A model generated the notes under the pieces. That model worked only from the letters and a program-made list of their open reading frames with translations, searched no databases and was not told the origin of the DNA. 64,000 nt of DNA from NCBI RefSeq assembly GCF_905397375.1, contig NZ_CAJPVG010000012.1:62001-126000 (forward strand). The letters run 5' to 3'. This DNA comes from Ralstonia mannitolilytica. GTDB taxonomy: Bacteria; Pseudomonadota; Gammaproteobacteria; Burkholderiales; Burkholderiaceae. Below, in pieces: positions 27,201 to 35,234 of the stretch. Made by a program: the position numbers and the translations under genes. Each line of letters starts with the position of its first letter. The first letter of the stretch is position 1.

Positions 27201-27365
27201 CGCTCCGGCTTCTTCGGGCCGATGGCCACCGCGCTGATGGGCGGTATCACCATCGCCACGGTACTGACCATCTTCTTCCTGCCGGCGCTGTATGCCGCGT
27301 GTTTCAAGGTGCGGCCGGACGAACGGCAAGTGCCTCCGACCGGCACCGCAGCCCTGGAGAATTGA
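24198..27365 (+). CDS. RND efflux permease, HAE1-type inner membrane pump
   Basis: A 1055-residue proton-driven pump with 12 predicted membrane segments and two large periplasmic loops. The proton-relay pair D426-D427 in GLLVDDAIIAVE (TM4) is intact. In TM10 the lysine of AcrB is replaced by arginine (FGIIMRNSVILVDQI), as I recall for TriC-like pumps. It opens with LSAWALRHQQLVIFLIGLATL. The preceding adaptor and following outer-membrane factor complete a tripartite system. The TetR neighbour implies induction by a hydrophobic compound. The drug range cannot be read from sequence. Confidence 0.94.
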   Translation: MSADDRETVQGTAPAAASASQADEGGFNLSAWALRHQQLVIFLIGLATLFGVIGYTHLAQSEDPPFTFRTMVIQTYWPGATAREVQEQITDRIGRQLQAAPYVDNIKSYSRPGESMIFFAMKDSAPVKDVPETWYQVRKKVGDIRATLPKGTVGPFFNDEFGDVYTNIYALEGDGFSPAQLHDYADKLRTVLLRVPGVAKVDYFGDPAQHVFIEISNTQLTRLAITPQQIAQAIDAQNTVAPVGTITTADDRVFVRPTGAFKDVQALADMLITVNKRTFRLGDIAKITRGYDDPPVTQMRANGHAVLGIGVTMQKGGDVIDLGKALEATAGELQATLPAGLKLSPISSMPHAVKHSVDEFVRSVGEAVAIVLIVSLVSLGLRTGMVVVISIPIVLAVTALCMHIFGIGLDKVSLGTLVLALGLLVDDAIIAVEMMAVKLEQGWSRLRAAAFAYSSTAFPMLTGTLVTVSGFLPIALAKSSTGEYTRSIFEVSAISLIVSWFAAVVLVPLLGYHMLPEHKNGASEHGHDHDIYNTGFYQRLSGWIAFCIQRRWVILGVTAVLFALAMAAFTRVPQQFFPNSERPELLVDLRLPEGASFDATLREAKRLEKALDGRKEIEHFVDYVGTGAPRFYLPLDQQLQQPNFAQFVITAKNVEERDALSRWLNATLEKDFSGVRTRVAQLENGPPVGFPIKFRVSGDDIATVRSIAEKVAEKVRADARTQNVQFDWDEPAERSMSFEIDQIKARQLGVTSEDVSNFLAMTLSGYTVTQYRERDKLINVDLRAPKTERVDPARLAGLAMPTPNGPVPLGALGHMQNKLEYGVIWERDRQPTITVQADVRGNAQGIGVTRDIDQALADERAKLPVGYRIQIGGAVEESVKGQTSINAEMPLMIIAVLTLLMIQLKSFSRTFIVVLTAPLGLIGVVTALLLFGKPFGFVALLGVIAMFGIIMRNSVILVDQIDQDIAAGQRRFDAIIGATVRRFRPIMLTAAAAVLALIPLLRSGFFGPMATALMGGITIATVLTIFFLPALYAACFKVRPDERQVPPTGTAALEN

Positions 27366-27367
27366 TC

Positions 27368-28831
27368 ATGAAACTCTCTCGTATGACGTGCGCGCTTGCA
27401 GCGACATCGGTGCTCGCGCTCACGGCGTGCTCCTTGGCACCGACCAGCACGCCGCCAGCCGTGCCTTCGCCGGAGCACTATGGCGTGACCACGCCGCCTG
27501 CAAAGACGGTGGAAGCTGCAGGCGTTGCCCAGCAGTTTGATGTGGGCGCCGCACCTGTGCCGCAGTGGTGGAAGCTCTATCGCTCCGATGCATTGAACGC
27601 GCTGGTGGAAGAGGGCTTGCGCAACAACCCCACGCTGGCCGCAACGCAGAAGACCTTGTCCGCCGCGCAGGAGGAATTGCGTGCGCAGGTAGGGGCATCA
27701 ACATTGCCGTCCCTCGACGCCGGGGCGCAGGTTGCGCGCCAGCGTACGCCAAACCTCGCTGGCGTGGGGCCCGAGGCACTGCGCTACAACGTGTTTGTTG
27801 GGCAGTTGCAGGCGCATTACACCTTCGATCTCTTCGGTGCGACGCGCTATGCCAACGCAGCGAGCGCGGCGCGGGTGGATGTGCGTGGCTGCCAACTGGA
27901 GGCAGCACGGCGTGCGCTCGCAGCGAATATTGTCGGCACGGTCATCAATGCGGCCGCGCTGGATCAGCAGATCGCCTTGACGGAGCGTCTCGTTGTGGTG
28001 GCAGACGCCACGGCGCGGGATGCCCAACGGCGGTACGAGCTGGGGGCGCTCTCACATGCGCAGGCGCTGGCATCCACGCAGAGCGCCGCGTCGCTGGCGG
28101 CGACGCTGCCTCAGCTGCGTCAACAGCGTGCGGTGTCCATCCATGCATTGGCCGTGTTGCTGGGCCGCACGCCGGACGCAGCGCCCGCGGTGCCGGAATT
28201 CAGCAGCCTTTCGCTCCCGAACCAGGTGCCTGTGGCGGTGCCATCGGATCTGCTGCGGGCACGGCCGGATATCCGCGCTGCCGCCGCTGCAGTCAGGGCA
28301 GCGTCCGCAGACGCGGGCGAGGCCACCGCGCAGCTGTTCCCAAGCCTGTCGCTCACAGCCTCGCTCGGTCGCGGTGGGTTGAGCTGGCCGGCGTTGCTCT
28401 CAGGTGCAGGCGGCTTATGGGCGGTGGGCGCCGGGCTGTCGCAGCCGATCTTCCACGGCGGCGCATTGATGGCGCACCGCCGGGCCACGCTGGAGCTGTA
28501 TGACGCCGCGGTCCTGCAATACAAGTCGGCTGTGTTGTCGGCATTTGAAAACGTTGCCGATGCGCTCGCCGCGCTCGAGAACGACGCGCAGACGCTCGCT
28601 TCAGCCGAAGTGGCGTCGTCCGCAGCGCGTACAGCGTTCAACGAGACCGCATCGCGCCGCCGCCTCGGTGCGCTGCCGGCATCCGCGGAGCAGTCGAGCG
28701 AGCAGCAGTACCTGACTGCGCAACTCGACACCGTGCGTGCGACCAGCCGCCGGATGAGCGACACGGCGGCGCTGCTGCAGGCCATGGGCGAACTGCCCGA
28801 AACCACCGCTCAGACGATCGCCAAAGACTGA
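27368..28831 (+). CDS. RND efflux outer membrane lipoprotein, NodT/OprM family
   Basis: A 487-residue outer membrane factor. The signal ends in the lipobox ALTAC (Cys 21). Two TolC-like repeats follow, with QWWKLYRSDALNALVEEGLRNNP near residues 58-80 and the second-repeat motif DLLRARPDIRAAAAAVRAA, both typical of NodT proteins. It forms the trimeric channel for the adaptor and pump encoded immediately upstream. It lies two bases after the permease stop, so cotranslation is likely. A perfect 8-bp hairpin follows. Confidence 0.93.
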   Translation: MKLSRMTCALAATSVLALTACSLAPTSTPPAVPSPEHYGVTTPPAKTVEAAGVAQQFDVGAAPVPQWWKLYRSDALNALVEEGLRNNPTLAATQKTLSAAQEELRAQVGASTLPSLDAGAQVARQRTPNLAGVGPEALRYNVFVGQLQAHYTFDLFGATRYANAASAARVDVRGCQLEAARRALAANIVGTVINAAALDQQIALTERLVVVADATARDAQRRYELGALSHAQALASTQSAASLAATLPQLRQQRAVSIHALAVLLGRTPDAAPAVPEFSSLSLPNQVPVAVPSDLLRARPDIRAAAAAVRAASADAGEATAQLFPSLSLTASLGRGGLSWPALLSGAGGLWAVGAGLSQPIFHGGALMAHRRATLELYDAAVLQYKSAVLSAFENVADALAALENDAQTLASAEVASSAARTAFNETASRRRLGALPASAEQSSEQQYLTAQLDTVRATSRRMSDTAALLQAMGELPETTAQTIAKD

Positions 28832-28854
28832 CATTGCCCTGGGTCGGGCTCGGC

Positions 28855-28875
28855 CTCCACGCCACAAGCGTGGAG
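28855..28875 (+). terminator. Hairpin after the efflux genes, candidate terminator
   Basis: Perfect 8-bp stem CTCCACGC/GCGTGGAG with a 5-nt loop between the NodT stop and pqiA start. No T-run follows, so it may only attenuate transcription into pqiABC. Confidence 0.4.
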
Positions 28876-28930
28876 TGCCGTGCTTCGCCTGCAATGTCGC
28901 TTGGCTAGTCGATTGGCTTAGTCCACGCCC

Positions 28931-30262
28931 ATGGAATCCGCCCACCTGATTGCCTGTCATGAGTGCGACCGCATGTTTCGGCGGCCGCCAATGTTGGACG
29001 GTTTGAACGTCCGGTGCTCGCGTTGTGCGAGCGACCTGACCAGTGTCCACAGCGCCCGCCCGACATTGGACGCCGTATCGGCAATGGCGGTTGCGGCGCT
29101 CATTACGCTGCTGATCGCCCAATGCTTCCCGATCATTACCCTCAGGGCGCAGGGCATGGCGTCGCAAGCCACGTTGTTTGACGCGGTGTCTTCGCTATGG
29201 GCGGGGCACATGCGCTGGGTGGCTGCGGCCGTGTGGTTCACGACCACGCTGTTTCCGTCGATGGAACTGGTCGCCTTGCTGTACGTGTTGCTTCCCTTGC
29301 GCGCGGGCACTGTGACGCCTGGCTTTCGCCACGTCATCCGCTTCCTGCAATGGCTGCGGCCTTGGGGAATGATCGAAGTGTTCATGCTGGGCGTGCTCGT
29401 CACGACGGTGAAGATGATCAGCCTCGCGCGGGTGATTCCCGGTGCCGGCCTGTTTGCATTCGCCGCGTTGACGGTGCTGCTGGCGCTTGTGTCGCGGTTC
29501 GATCCACACAGGCTCTGGCATGCCTGCGACGAAATCAGGGCAGGGGATGGCGCAACGCCGTCTGCTGAACTGCGAGCTGACTCGCCGCAGAACGAAGCCG
29601 TCGTGGCCGACCCGGTCAAGGGCGTCTGCGCGAAGCAGGCGGGGCTCGTGGCGTGCCACACATGCGGCAGCGTCCAACCGTTTCAGCGGGGCGAGGCACA
29701 CCAGCGGTGCCATCGTTGTCATTCGATCCTGCACGAACGCCGCCCGGCCAGCGTTTCGCGGACAACCGCCTTGCTGCTTGCCGCTGCGCTGCTTTACATC
29801 CCCGCCAACCTGTTGCCGGTGATGCACAGCACTTCGCTCGGCCGTTCGGAAGACGACACCATCCTGAGCGGCGTGGCGTACTTCTGGACGTCCGGCGATT
29901 GGGGTCTGGCCGCCGTCGTCTTCATTGCCAGCGTGGTGGTGCCGATGCTCAAGCTCGCCATTCTTGCGGTGCTGGTATTTGCGGCACATCGGCGCTCCAC
30001 ATGGCGTCCGCACGAAAGGACACGGCTCTATCGCTTGGTCGAACGCATCGGCCGGTGGTCGATGCTCGATGTGTTCGTCGTGGCGCTCACGGTTGCGTTG
30101 GTGCACTTCGGCTCCTTCGCCGTCATCACCGCGGGCCCGGGCGCACTGGCCTTTGGCGCGGTGGTGATCCTGACCATGGTCGCCTCCATGCAATTCGACC
30201 CCCGGCTTATCTGGGACCCGATCCCCGACGCCGATGCCGACGCCGCGCAAAGCGACTCCTGA
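28931..30262 (+). CDS. pqiA: Paraquat-inducible protein A, intermembrane lipid transport membrane protein
   Basis: A 443-residue inner membrane protein made of two homologous halves. Each half begins with a zinc-ribbon-like motif: CHEC...CSRC at the N-terminus and CHTC...CHRC near residue 240. Each is followed by about four membrane segments. PqiA works with the MCE protein PqiB and lipoprotein PqiC in a presumed lipid-transport bridge between inner and outer membranes. Here it follows an RND pump and precedes pqiB, so the pump and the envelope-repair system may be expressed together. The spacing after the pump genes is 99 bp, so a separate promoter is possible. Confidence 0.93.
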   Translation: MESAHLIACHECDRMFRRPPMLDGLNVRCSRCASDLTSVHSARPTLDAVSAMAVAALITLLIAQCFPIITLRAQGMASQATLFDAVSSLWAGHMRWVAAAVWFTTTLFPSMELVALLYVLLPLRAGTVTPGFRHVIRFLQWLRPWGMIEVFMLGVLVTTVKMISLARVIPGAGLFAFAALTVLLALVSRFDPHRLWHACDEIRAGDGATPSAELRADSPQNEAVVADPVKGVCAKQAGLVACHTCGSVQPFQRGEAHQRCHRCHSILHERRPASVSRTTALLLAAALLYIPANLLPVMHSTSLGRSEDDTILSGVAYFWTSGDWGLAAVVFIASVVVPMLKLAILAVLVFAAHRRSTWRPHERTRLYRLVERIGRWSMLDVFVVALTVALVHFGSFAVITAGPGALAFGAVVILTMVASMQFDPRLIWDPIPDADADAAQSDS

Positions 30263-30309
30263 ACGCATCCCGCGCACACCCCTCGTTCGCCACCTCTTCT
30301 TTCCAAGCA

Positions 30310-31905
30310 ATGCGTCCTATCGATCTCCCCCTTCCCGACATCACGCCGCCGCGGCGCTGGCTTCCGTCCTTGGTCTGGCTCGTGCCGTTGATCGCCGCGC
30401 TGATCGGGCTCGCGCTCGTCGCCAAGACCATCTCCGAGAAAGGCCCGGTCGTCACCGTCACCTTTGCCAATGCGGAAGGCCTCGAAGCTGGCAAGACGAA
30501 GGTCAAATACAAGGATGTCGAGATCGGCACGATTCAGGCCATCTCGCTCACGCCGGATCTGAAGCGCGTGATGGTGACGATTCAACTGGCGCGTGAAGCT
30601 GAGCGCTTTGCGGCCAAGGACACCCGGTTCTGGGTGGTCCGCCCGCGCGTGGGCGCGAGCGGCATCTCCGGGCTGGGCACGTTGCTTTCCGGCGCGTATA
30701 TCGGCGTGGATATTGGGCATTCCAAAGAGAGCCGGACCCAGTTTGTCGGGCTGGAGAGTCCGCCATCCGTCACCACCGATCAGCAAGGGCGCCAGTTTTC
30801 GCTGCACGGCGATTCGCTCGGTTCGGTCGATATTGGTGCGCCGGTTTTCTATCGCCATCTGCAAGTGGGGCAGGTGGTGGGTTTTGCATTGGACAAGCAA
30901 GGTGGGGGCGTGCAGGTGAAGGTGTTCGTCAACGCCCCCTACGACAAATACGTGGGCACCAACACGCGCTGGTGGCATGCCAGCGGGGTCGACCTGCGGC
31001 TCGATTCCAGCGGCTTGAAGCTGAATACGCAGTCGCTGGCGACCGTCATCGTCGGTGGGCTGGCGTTTCAGTCGCCGCCGGGCCAGGCGGATGGGCCCCC
31101 GCCACCGGATAGCACCGTGTTCCACCTGGCGTCCGATGAAGCCGATGCGATGCGCGAGCCCGACGGTGCGCCGCTGACTGTGGTCATGCGGTTCAACCAG
31201 TCGCTGCGTGGCCTGTCTGTTGGCGCGCCCGTGGACCTGCGCGGCATTGCGCTGGGCAACGTCACCGACATCGGCATTGAATACGACGAGGCTGGCAAAA
31301 CGTTCAGCATGCGCGTCACGATGGCGCTGTATCCGTCGCGGCTGAGCCGGCGCACCAACACCTCGCTTCCTGCGCCGGACACGCCAGGCGGCCATGAACT
31401 GCTGCAGCACTTGGTCATGCAAGGGCTGCGCGGGCAGTTGCGCATGGGCAACCTCCTGACGGGCCAGTTGTACGTGGCGCTCGACATGTTCCCCAAGGCA
31501 CCACGTGCGACGGTCGATGTCCACCGGTCCCCGGTCGAGTTGCCGACCGTGCCGAATTCGCTGGATGAACTGCAGGTGCAGCTTGCCGACATCGCGAAGA
31601 AGCTGAACCAGGTGCCGTTCGACAAGATCGGCAACAACCTGAATGGCACGCTCGAAAATGCGAACCGCCTGTTCGGTCATCTCGACGCAGACGTGGTGCC
31701 GCAGGCGCGGGACACGCTGGCCTCCGCACAGCAGACCTTCAATGCAGCGCAGGCGACGTTGCGGCAGGACTCACCGCTCCAGTCGGACGTGCATGACGCG
31801 ATGCAGGAACTGACGCGCACGCTTCAATCGGTCAATGCGCTGACGGACTATCTGGAGCGTCACCCTGAATCGCTGCTGTTCGGCAAAAAAGGAGATGCAC
31901 GGTGA
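30310..31905 (+). CDS. pqiB: MCE-domain intermembrane transport protein PqiB
   Basis: A 531-residue protein with a single N-terminal membrane helix (residues about 16-38, LPSLVWLVPLIAALIGLALV) and repeated MCE (MlaD) domains. The first shows TVTFANAEGLEAGKTKVKYKDVEIG; later copies show GSVDIGAPVFYRHLQVGQVVGF and GLSVGAPVDLRGIALGNVTDI. The C-terminus is helical, as needed for the tube-like PqiB hexamer that spans the periplasm. The length agrees with known PqiB proteins. The ATG at 30310 is chosen; the longer open frame upstream lies antisense-like within pqiA. It overlaps the start of pqiC. Confidence 0.93.
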   Translation: MRPIDLPLPDITPPRRWLPSLVWLVPLIAALIGLALVAKTISEKGPVVTVTFANAEGLEAGKTKVKYKDVEIGTIQAISLTPDLKRVMVTIQLAREAERFAAKDTRFWVVRPRVGASGISGLGTLLSGAYIGVDIGHSKESRTQFVGLESPPSVTTDQQGRQFSLHGDSLGSVDIGAPVFYRHLQVGQVVGFALDKQGGGVQVKVFVNAPYDKYVGTNTRWWHASGVDLRLDSSGLKLNTQSLATVIVGGLAFQSPPGQADGPPPPDSTVFHLASDEADAMREPDGAPLTVVMRFNQSLRGLSVGAPVDLRGIALGNVTDIGIEYDEAGKTFSMRVTMALYPSRLSRRTNTSLPAPDTPGGHELLQHLVMQGLRGQLRMGNLLTGQLYVALDMFPKAPRATVDVHRSPVELPTVPNSLDELQVQLADIAKKLNQVPFDKIGNNLNGTLENANRLFGHLDADVVPQARDTLASAQQTFNAAQATLRQDSPLQSDVHDAMQELTRTLQSVNALTDYLERHPESLLFGKKGDAR

Positions 31906-32576
31906 TGGTGTCGTGGCTCCCAATTTGCCGCGTCGGTGCCGGCGTGGTTGTCTGCGCAGTGCTCGCGGCATGCAGCTCGCCGCCGGCGCGCTTTCACAGC
32001 TTGCTAGGTGGTGATGCCGATAGCGTTGCGGTGGCCGCACGGGCGCAGGCACCCGCACGCGCCTTTTTCGTTGATGTGGTGTCGGTGCGCGTTCCGCCGT
32101 CGGTGGCGGGCAGGCGGCTGGTCGTCCAGGCCGGTTCAGGGCAGGTCGACGTCCTGGAAATGGACCGCTGGGCGTCGCCCGTGGGCGATGAGATCCGTGC
32201 GGCGCTGTCGTCCGGGCTGGCGTTGCAGACCGGCACGATGGACCTGCACGGCCTTCCCTACGATGGGAAAAGGCCGATCTACCGCGTGGCCGTCGATGTA
32301 CAGCGGTTTGATGCGTGGCGCGGCTCGCACGTCCTGATCGATGCCGTCTGGACGATTCGTACTGCGGATGACCGTCAACTGCTGACGTGCCGCAGCGTCG
32401 TCCAGGAGGACGTCTCCGCTGGTATTGACGGCGTGGTAGAAGGCCATCGGCGCGCGCTGAAGGCGCTGGCTTCGCAGATGGCCGAAGCGGTGGTGGCTGA
32501 CGCTGCCGAACCGTCAGAGGTCGCGCGATCGAAGCGAGATTGCCTGGATTCGGCGGCCAGTACCGTCGCCAGGTAG
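31902..32576 (+). CDS. pqiC: PqiC/YmbA-type outer membrane lipoprotein (DUF330)
   Basis: A 224-residue lipoprotein with a hydrophobic signal ending in lipobox VLAAC, followed by SSPPARFHSLLG. The body has VDVVSVRVPPSVAGRRLVVQ and DRWASPVGDEIRAALSSGLA, the signature of ABC-type/PqiC lipoproteins. It likely docks the PqiB tube at the outer membrane. GGAG at 31891 serves either a GTG at 31902 (7-nt spacing) or an ATG at 31905 that overlaps the pqiB stop. It converges on the TetR gene, with a strong hairpin between them. Confidence 0.88.
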   Translation: MMVSWLPICRVGAGVVVCAVLAACSSPPARFHSLLGGDADSVAVAARAQAPARAFFVDVVSVRVPPSVAGRRLVVQAGSGQVDVLEMDRWASPVGDEIRAALSSGLALQTGTMDLHGLPYDGKRPIYRVAVDVQRFDAWRGSHVLIDAVWTIRTADDRQLLTCRSVVQEDVSAGIDGVVEGHRRALKALASQMAEAVVADAAEPSEVARSKRDCLDSAASTVAR

Positions 32577-32590
32577 GTGATTTGCGTAGA

Positions 32591-32612
32591 CGCCCGCGTT
32601 GCCACGCGGGCG
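32591..32612. terminator. Bidirectional hairpin between convergent pqiC and tetR genes
   Basis: Perfect 8-bp GC stem CGCCCGCG/CGCGGGCG with a 6-nt loop, centred in the 42-bp gap between the two stop codons. It has no T-run, but the position between convergent genes supports a termination role. Confidence 0.5.
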
Positions 32613-32618
32613 CTCAGG

Positions 32619-33374
32619 TCAGCTTGCGCTGTCGGCTGTTTCCACAACGGGCAGCGGCCGGGCGGCCACTTTTTCGGCTTCAGCGCGCTTGAGCCCCAGC
32701 GTCTGCAGCAGCGCCGCCGCCGTGCGCTCGGGGAAATGGTCCCCAGAAAATCCCAGCTCCTTGACGACATCCGCGGCTGGCGCACCGGGCGCCAGAAAGT
32801 TGAGTTCGGCCGAGATGGCGGTCAGCACGGTGCCGCCGACCGACAGGAATCCGATGAACGGATCCACCACGACAAACCGCTTTGCCGCGATGCCGCGCTC
32901 GATATCGCGCAGCAGGCGCTGACCGAGGCCGTGCGTCAGCACGCGCGCCGAGAAGCCCTCGCGAATGAGGAAGCGTCCCCACACAGGCTCGCGCCGCGCC
33001 CGAACCAACGTATGCCGCACCGACACCGAGATGATCTCGGCCGGGTCGGATAACCCTTCCGTCAGCTTGTCGAGCGAATCGGCGAACTCCTCGAACACCG
33101 CGCTCACCAGTGCGGCGTAGATGGCTTCTTTCGATTCGAAGTGGTTGTAGAACGACCCGAAACCCACATCCGCGGCCTCGGTGATTTCGTTGATGGCCAC
33201 GCCCTCCATGCCCCGATCCGCCATGAGCCGGAGCGCGGCGTCGAGCAGCCGCGCGCGTGTTTCCCGTTTGCGGCGTGCGCCACGGGGCTCGCGCTCGTCG
33301 GTGGCAGGCGCCGCAGGGGTAGGCGTCTTTGCGACGGAGCGCTTCGGGGTTCGGCGAGTCTCGGTGGTGGCCAT
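32619..33374 (-). CDS. TetR family transcriptional regulator, local to the aromatic operon
   Basis: A 251-residue TetR repressor with a basic, proline-rich N-terminal extension (about 45 residues) before the DNA-binding domain. The HTH contains VAINEITEAADVGFGSFYNHF, nearly the same as in the regulator at 21956, and the ligand domain also shares blocks (SVRHTLVRARREPVWGR, IAAKRFVV). The ATG at 33374 follows a perfect TATAAT promoter with a 36-nt leader. It is divergent from the flavin monooxygenase operon and is probably its repressor. A role in controlling the RND operon too is plausible because the operators match. Confidence 0.92.
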   Translation of the reverse strand: MATTETRRTPKRSVAKTPTPAAPATDEREPRGARRKRETRARLLDAALRLMADRGMEGVAINEITEAADVGFGSFYNHFESKEAIYAALVSAVFEEFADSLDKLTEGLSDPAEIISVSVRHTLVRARREPVWGRFLIREGFSARVLTHGLGQRLLRDIERGIAAKRFVVVDPFIGFLSVGGTVLTAISAELNFLAPGAPAADVVKELGFSGDHFPERTAAALLQTLGLKRAEAEKVAARPLPVVETADSAS

Positions 33375-33416
33375 GATGGTCTTGGGGTCCGTCCTGTGGT
33401 CCTTGTCGTGGCTGCA

Positions 33417-33445
33417 ATTATAGATTTGAATGTCGACATTGACAA
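33417..33445 (-). promoter_or_regulatory. Sigma-70 promoter for the second TetR gene
   Basis: Minus-strand -35 TTGTCA (33440-33445), 17-bp spacer, -10 TATAAT (33417-33422, perfect). Predicted start near 33410, 36 nt before the ATG. The -35 overlaps that of the divergent promoter. Confidence 0.78.
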
Positions 33446-33467
33446 AATCATCAGCGATGACTCTAAT
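33439..33467 (+). promoter_or_regulatory. Sigma-70 promoter for the aromatic operon
   Basis: -35 TTGACA (33439-33444, perfect), 17-bp spacer, -10 TCTAAT (33462-33467, 5 of 6). Predicted start near 33474, 47 nt before the GTG at 33521. Confidence 0.75.
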
Positions 33468-33471
33468 GTCA
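33440..33471. promoter_or_regulatory. 32-bp TetR-type operator, copy 2
   Basis: An imperfect dyad bounded by TGACA and TGTCA covers the -35 to -10 region. It has the same length and nearly the same sequence as the element at 22725-22756. A perfect 12-bp palindrome, AATGTCGACATT, abuts it at 33429-33440 and may be an extra half-site. Confidence 0.65.
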
Positions 33472-33520
33472 GAAAAGGTGAAAAACCTGACCAAGACGTA
33501 GACAAAGAAACGGAGTAGCG

Positions 33521-35224
33521 GTGGAGACAAATGCACATGCGCGTGCCAGTTCACGCGCCACGGCTGGCGCACGCCCCCGGGCGGCTGGCGCGATGCCATC
33601 TGAGGTGGACGTCCTTGTCGTCGGGCTCGGCCCCGTCGGGGCCATGCTGGCGCATCTGCTTGCGCGCCACGGCGTGAGCGTGATGGCGATCGACAAGGCT
33701 CCCGACATCTACATGGCCCCGCGTGCCATTGCGCTGGATAACGAGGCCCTGCGGATCCTGCAACAGGCCGGCATCGGGCAAGGGGATTTCGAAACGGTAG
33801 CCATTCCCCACGTCCGCATGCATTCACCCTGGCTGGGCGAATTCGGGCGGGTGAACACGCTGGGCAGCCTGGATGGCCATCCGAAGCTCGTCACGTTCTA
33901 TCAGCCCGATCTGGAGCGCTGCCTGCGCGCACGCCTGGCCGCGCACGAGGATGTGCATGTCGCGCTCGGCACCACGCTGCTCAGCCTCACGAATCTGCCG
34001 GATGGCGTACTGGCTTCGCTGGACATCGGCCGCGGGCAGGTGCACCGGGTCCGCGCCCGCTACCTGGTGGGCGCAGACGGGGCGAGTTCGCTCGTGCGCC
34101 ACCTGATCGGGCAGGAATTTCGCGGCACCACGTATGCGGAGGATTGGCTCATCGTCGATGCGCGTCACGTTCCACGGCCGATTGACCATGTGGAATTCCT
34201 CTGCGACCACCGGCGCCCCACGCCGCACATGGTCGCCCCAGGCGCGCGCGAGCGCTGGGAGTTCATGCTCCAGCCGGGCGAGCGACGTGAAGAGATGGAG
34301 TCGGACGGCCGCATTCGCGAGCTGCTGGCGCCATGGACCGACGTTGACAACATCACGATCGAACGCAAGGCGGTCTATCGCTTTCACGCCAGAACCGTCG
34401 ACCGGTTCAGCGTGGGCCGGGTGTTCCTCGTTGGCGATGCGGCGCACATCACCCCGCCGTTTGTCGGCCAAGGGCTGGTCGCCGGGCTGCGGGACGCCGC
34501 CAACCTGAGCTGGAAACTGGCCTGGGTGCTGCAAGGACGGGCCGATGCGCGGATTCTCGACACCTACGACGAGGAGCGCCGCCCGCACGCGAAAGCCATG
34601 ATCAATCTCGCGCGGTTCATGGGCAAGCTGGTGATGCCGCGCAGTGCGCCCATCGCGCTGCTGACGCACGGCTTGATGCGCTTGACGCGGCTGGTGCCCA
34701 GCCTGCGCTCGCAGTTTGAAGAACTGCGCATCAAGCCGAAGAACGCGTTCAAGACCGGGCTGTTCGTCAAAGGATGTTCGTCAACCAAGCTGATGCGCGG
34801 TGGCGTGATCCCGCAGGGCTGGGTCAGGAATGCCGAGGGGCACACGTGCCTGAGCGACGACGTGCTCGGCCACGGCTACACGCTCGTCGGTTTCGGCTGC
34901 GACGCCCGCGCGGCGCTGGAGCCCGCAACGGCAGCGGCATTCGAACGCCTGGGCGGCACGTTCGTTCGGATCGCGCATCGCGGGCAGCCTCTGCACCGCG
35001 AGGTGCCCGGCGTTTGGGAAGACCTCAACGGCACGTTCCTTCCCGACGCGGTGCCGGTGGGTTGGGCGGCCGTCGCGCGTCCGGACCGCACGGTCGCCCA
35101 TGACGGGCCAGCCGCCCAGGCAGACCGCCTCGTTTGCGAAAGCCTGGCGCTGCTCGGCAACCAACCTGCGCCCATGCCCGCAGCGGACACCGCCGCTGCC
35201 GTTGCTGCCGTTCAATCCGCCTGA
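33521..35224 (+). CDS. FAD-dependent aromatic hydroxylase (MhpA/PheA-type monooxygenase)
   Basis: A 567-residue class A flavoprotein monooxygenase. The FAD Rossmann motif VLVVGLGPVGAML is at about residues 30-42, and the second FAD motif VGDAAHITPPFVGQGLVAG has its Asp at residue 306. Length and motifs match 3-(3-hydroxyphenyl)propionate hydroxylases and phenol hydroxylases. It would add a hydroxyl ortho to an existing phenolic hydroxyl, giving a catechol for the dioxygenase encoded next. GGAG lies 5 nt before the GTG at 33521; ATG at 33593 is an alternative start that still keeps the FAD motif. Confidence 0.92.
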   Translation: METNAHARASSRATAGARPRAAGAMPSEVDVLVVGLGPVGAMLAHLLARHGVSVMAIDKAPDIYMAPRAIALDNEALRILQQAGIGQGDFETVAIPHVRMHSPWLGEFGRVNTLGSLDGHPKLVTFYQPDLERCLRARLAAHEDVHVALGTTLLSLTNLPDGVLASLDIGRGQVHRVRARYLVGADGASSLVRHLIGQEFRGTTYAEDWLIVDARHVPRPIDHVEFLCDHRRPTPHMVAPGARERWEFMLQPGERREEMESDGRIRELLAPWTDVDNITIERKAVYRFHARTVDRFSVGRVFLVGDAAHITPPFVGQGLVAGLRDAANLSWKLAWVLQGRADARILDTYDEERRPHAKAMINLARFMGKLVMPRSAPIALLTHGLMRLTRLVPSLRSQFEELRIKPKNAFKTGLFVKGCSSTKLMRGGVIPQGWVRNAEGHTCLSDDVLGHGYTLVGFGCDARAALEPATAAAFERLGGTFVRIAHRGQPLHREVPGVWEDLNGTFLPDAVPVGWAAVARPDRTVAHDGPAAQADRLVCESLALLGNQPAPMPAADTAAAVAAVQSA

Positions 35225-35234
35225 GTGCCTTGCC

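Noticed and set aside
24063..27329. A 1088-codon open frame antisense to the RND permease gene
   Set aside because: It lacks domains, is rich in Arg, His and Gln, and mirrors third-position GC bias of the real gene. Such long shadows are expected in GC-rich DNA.
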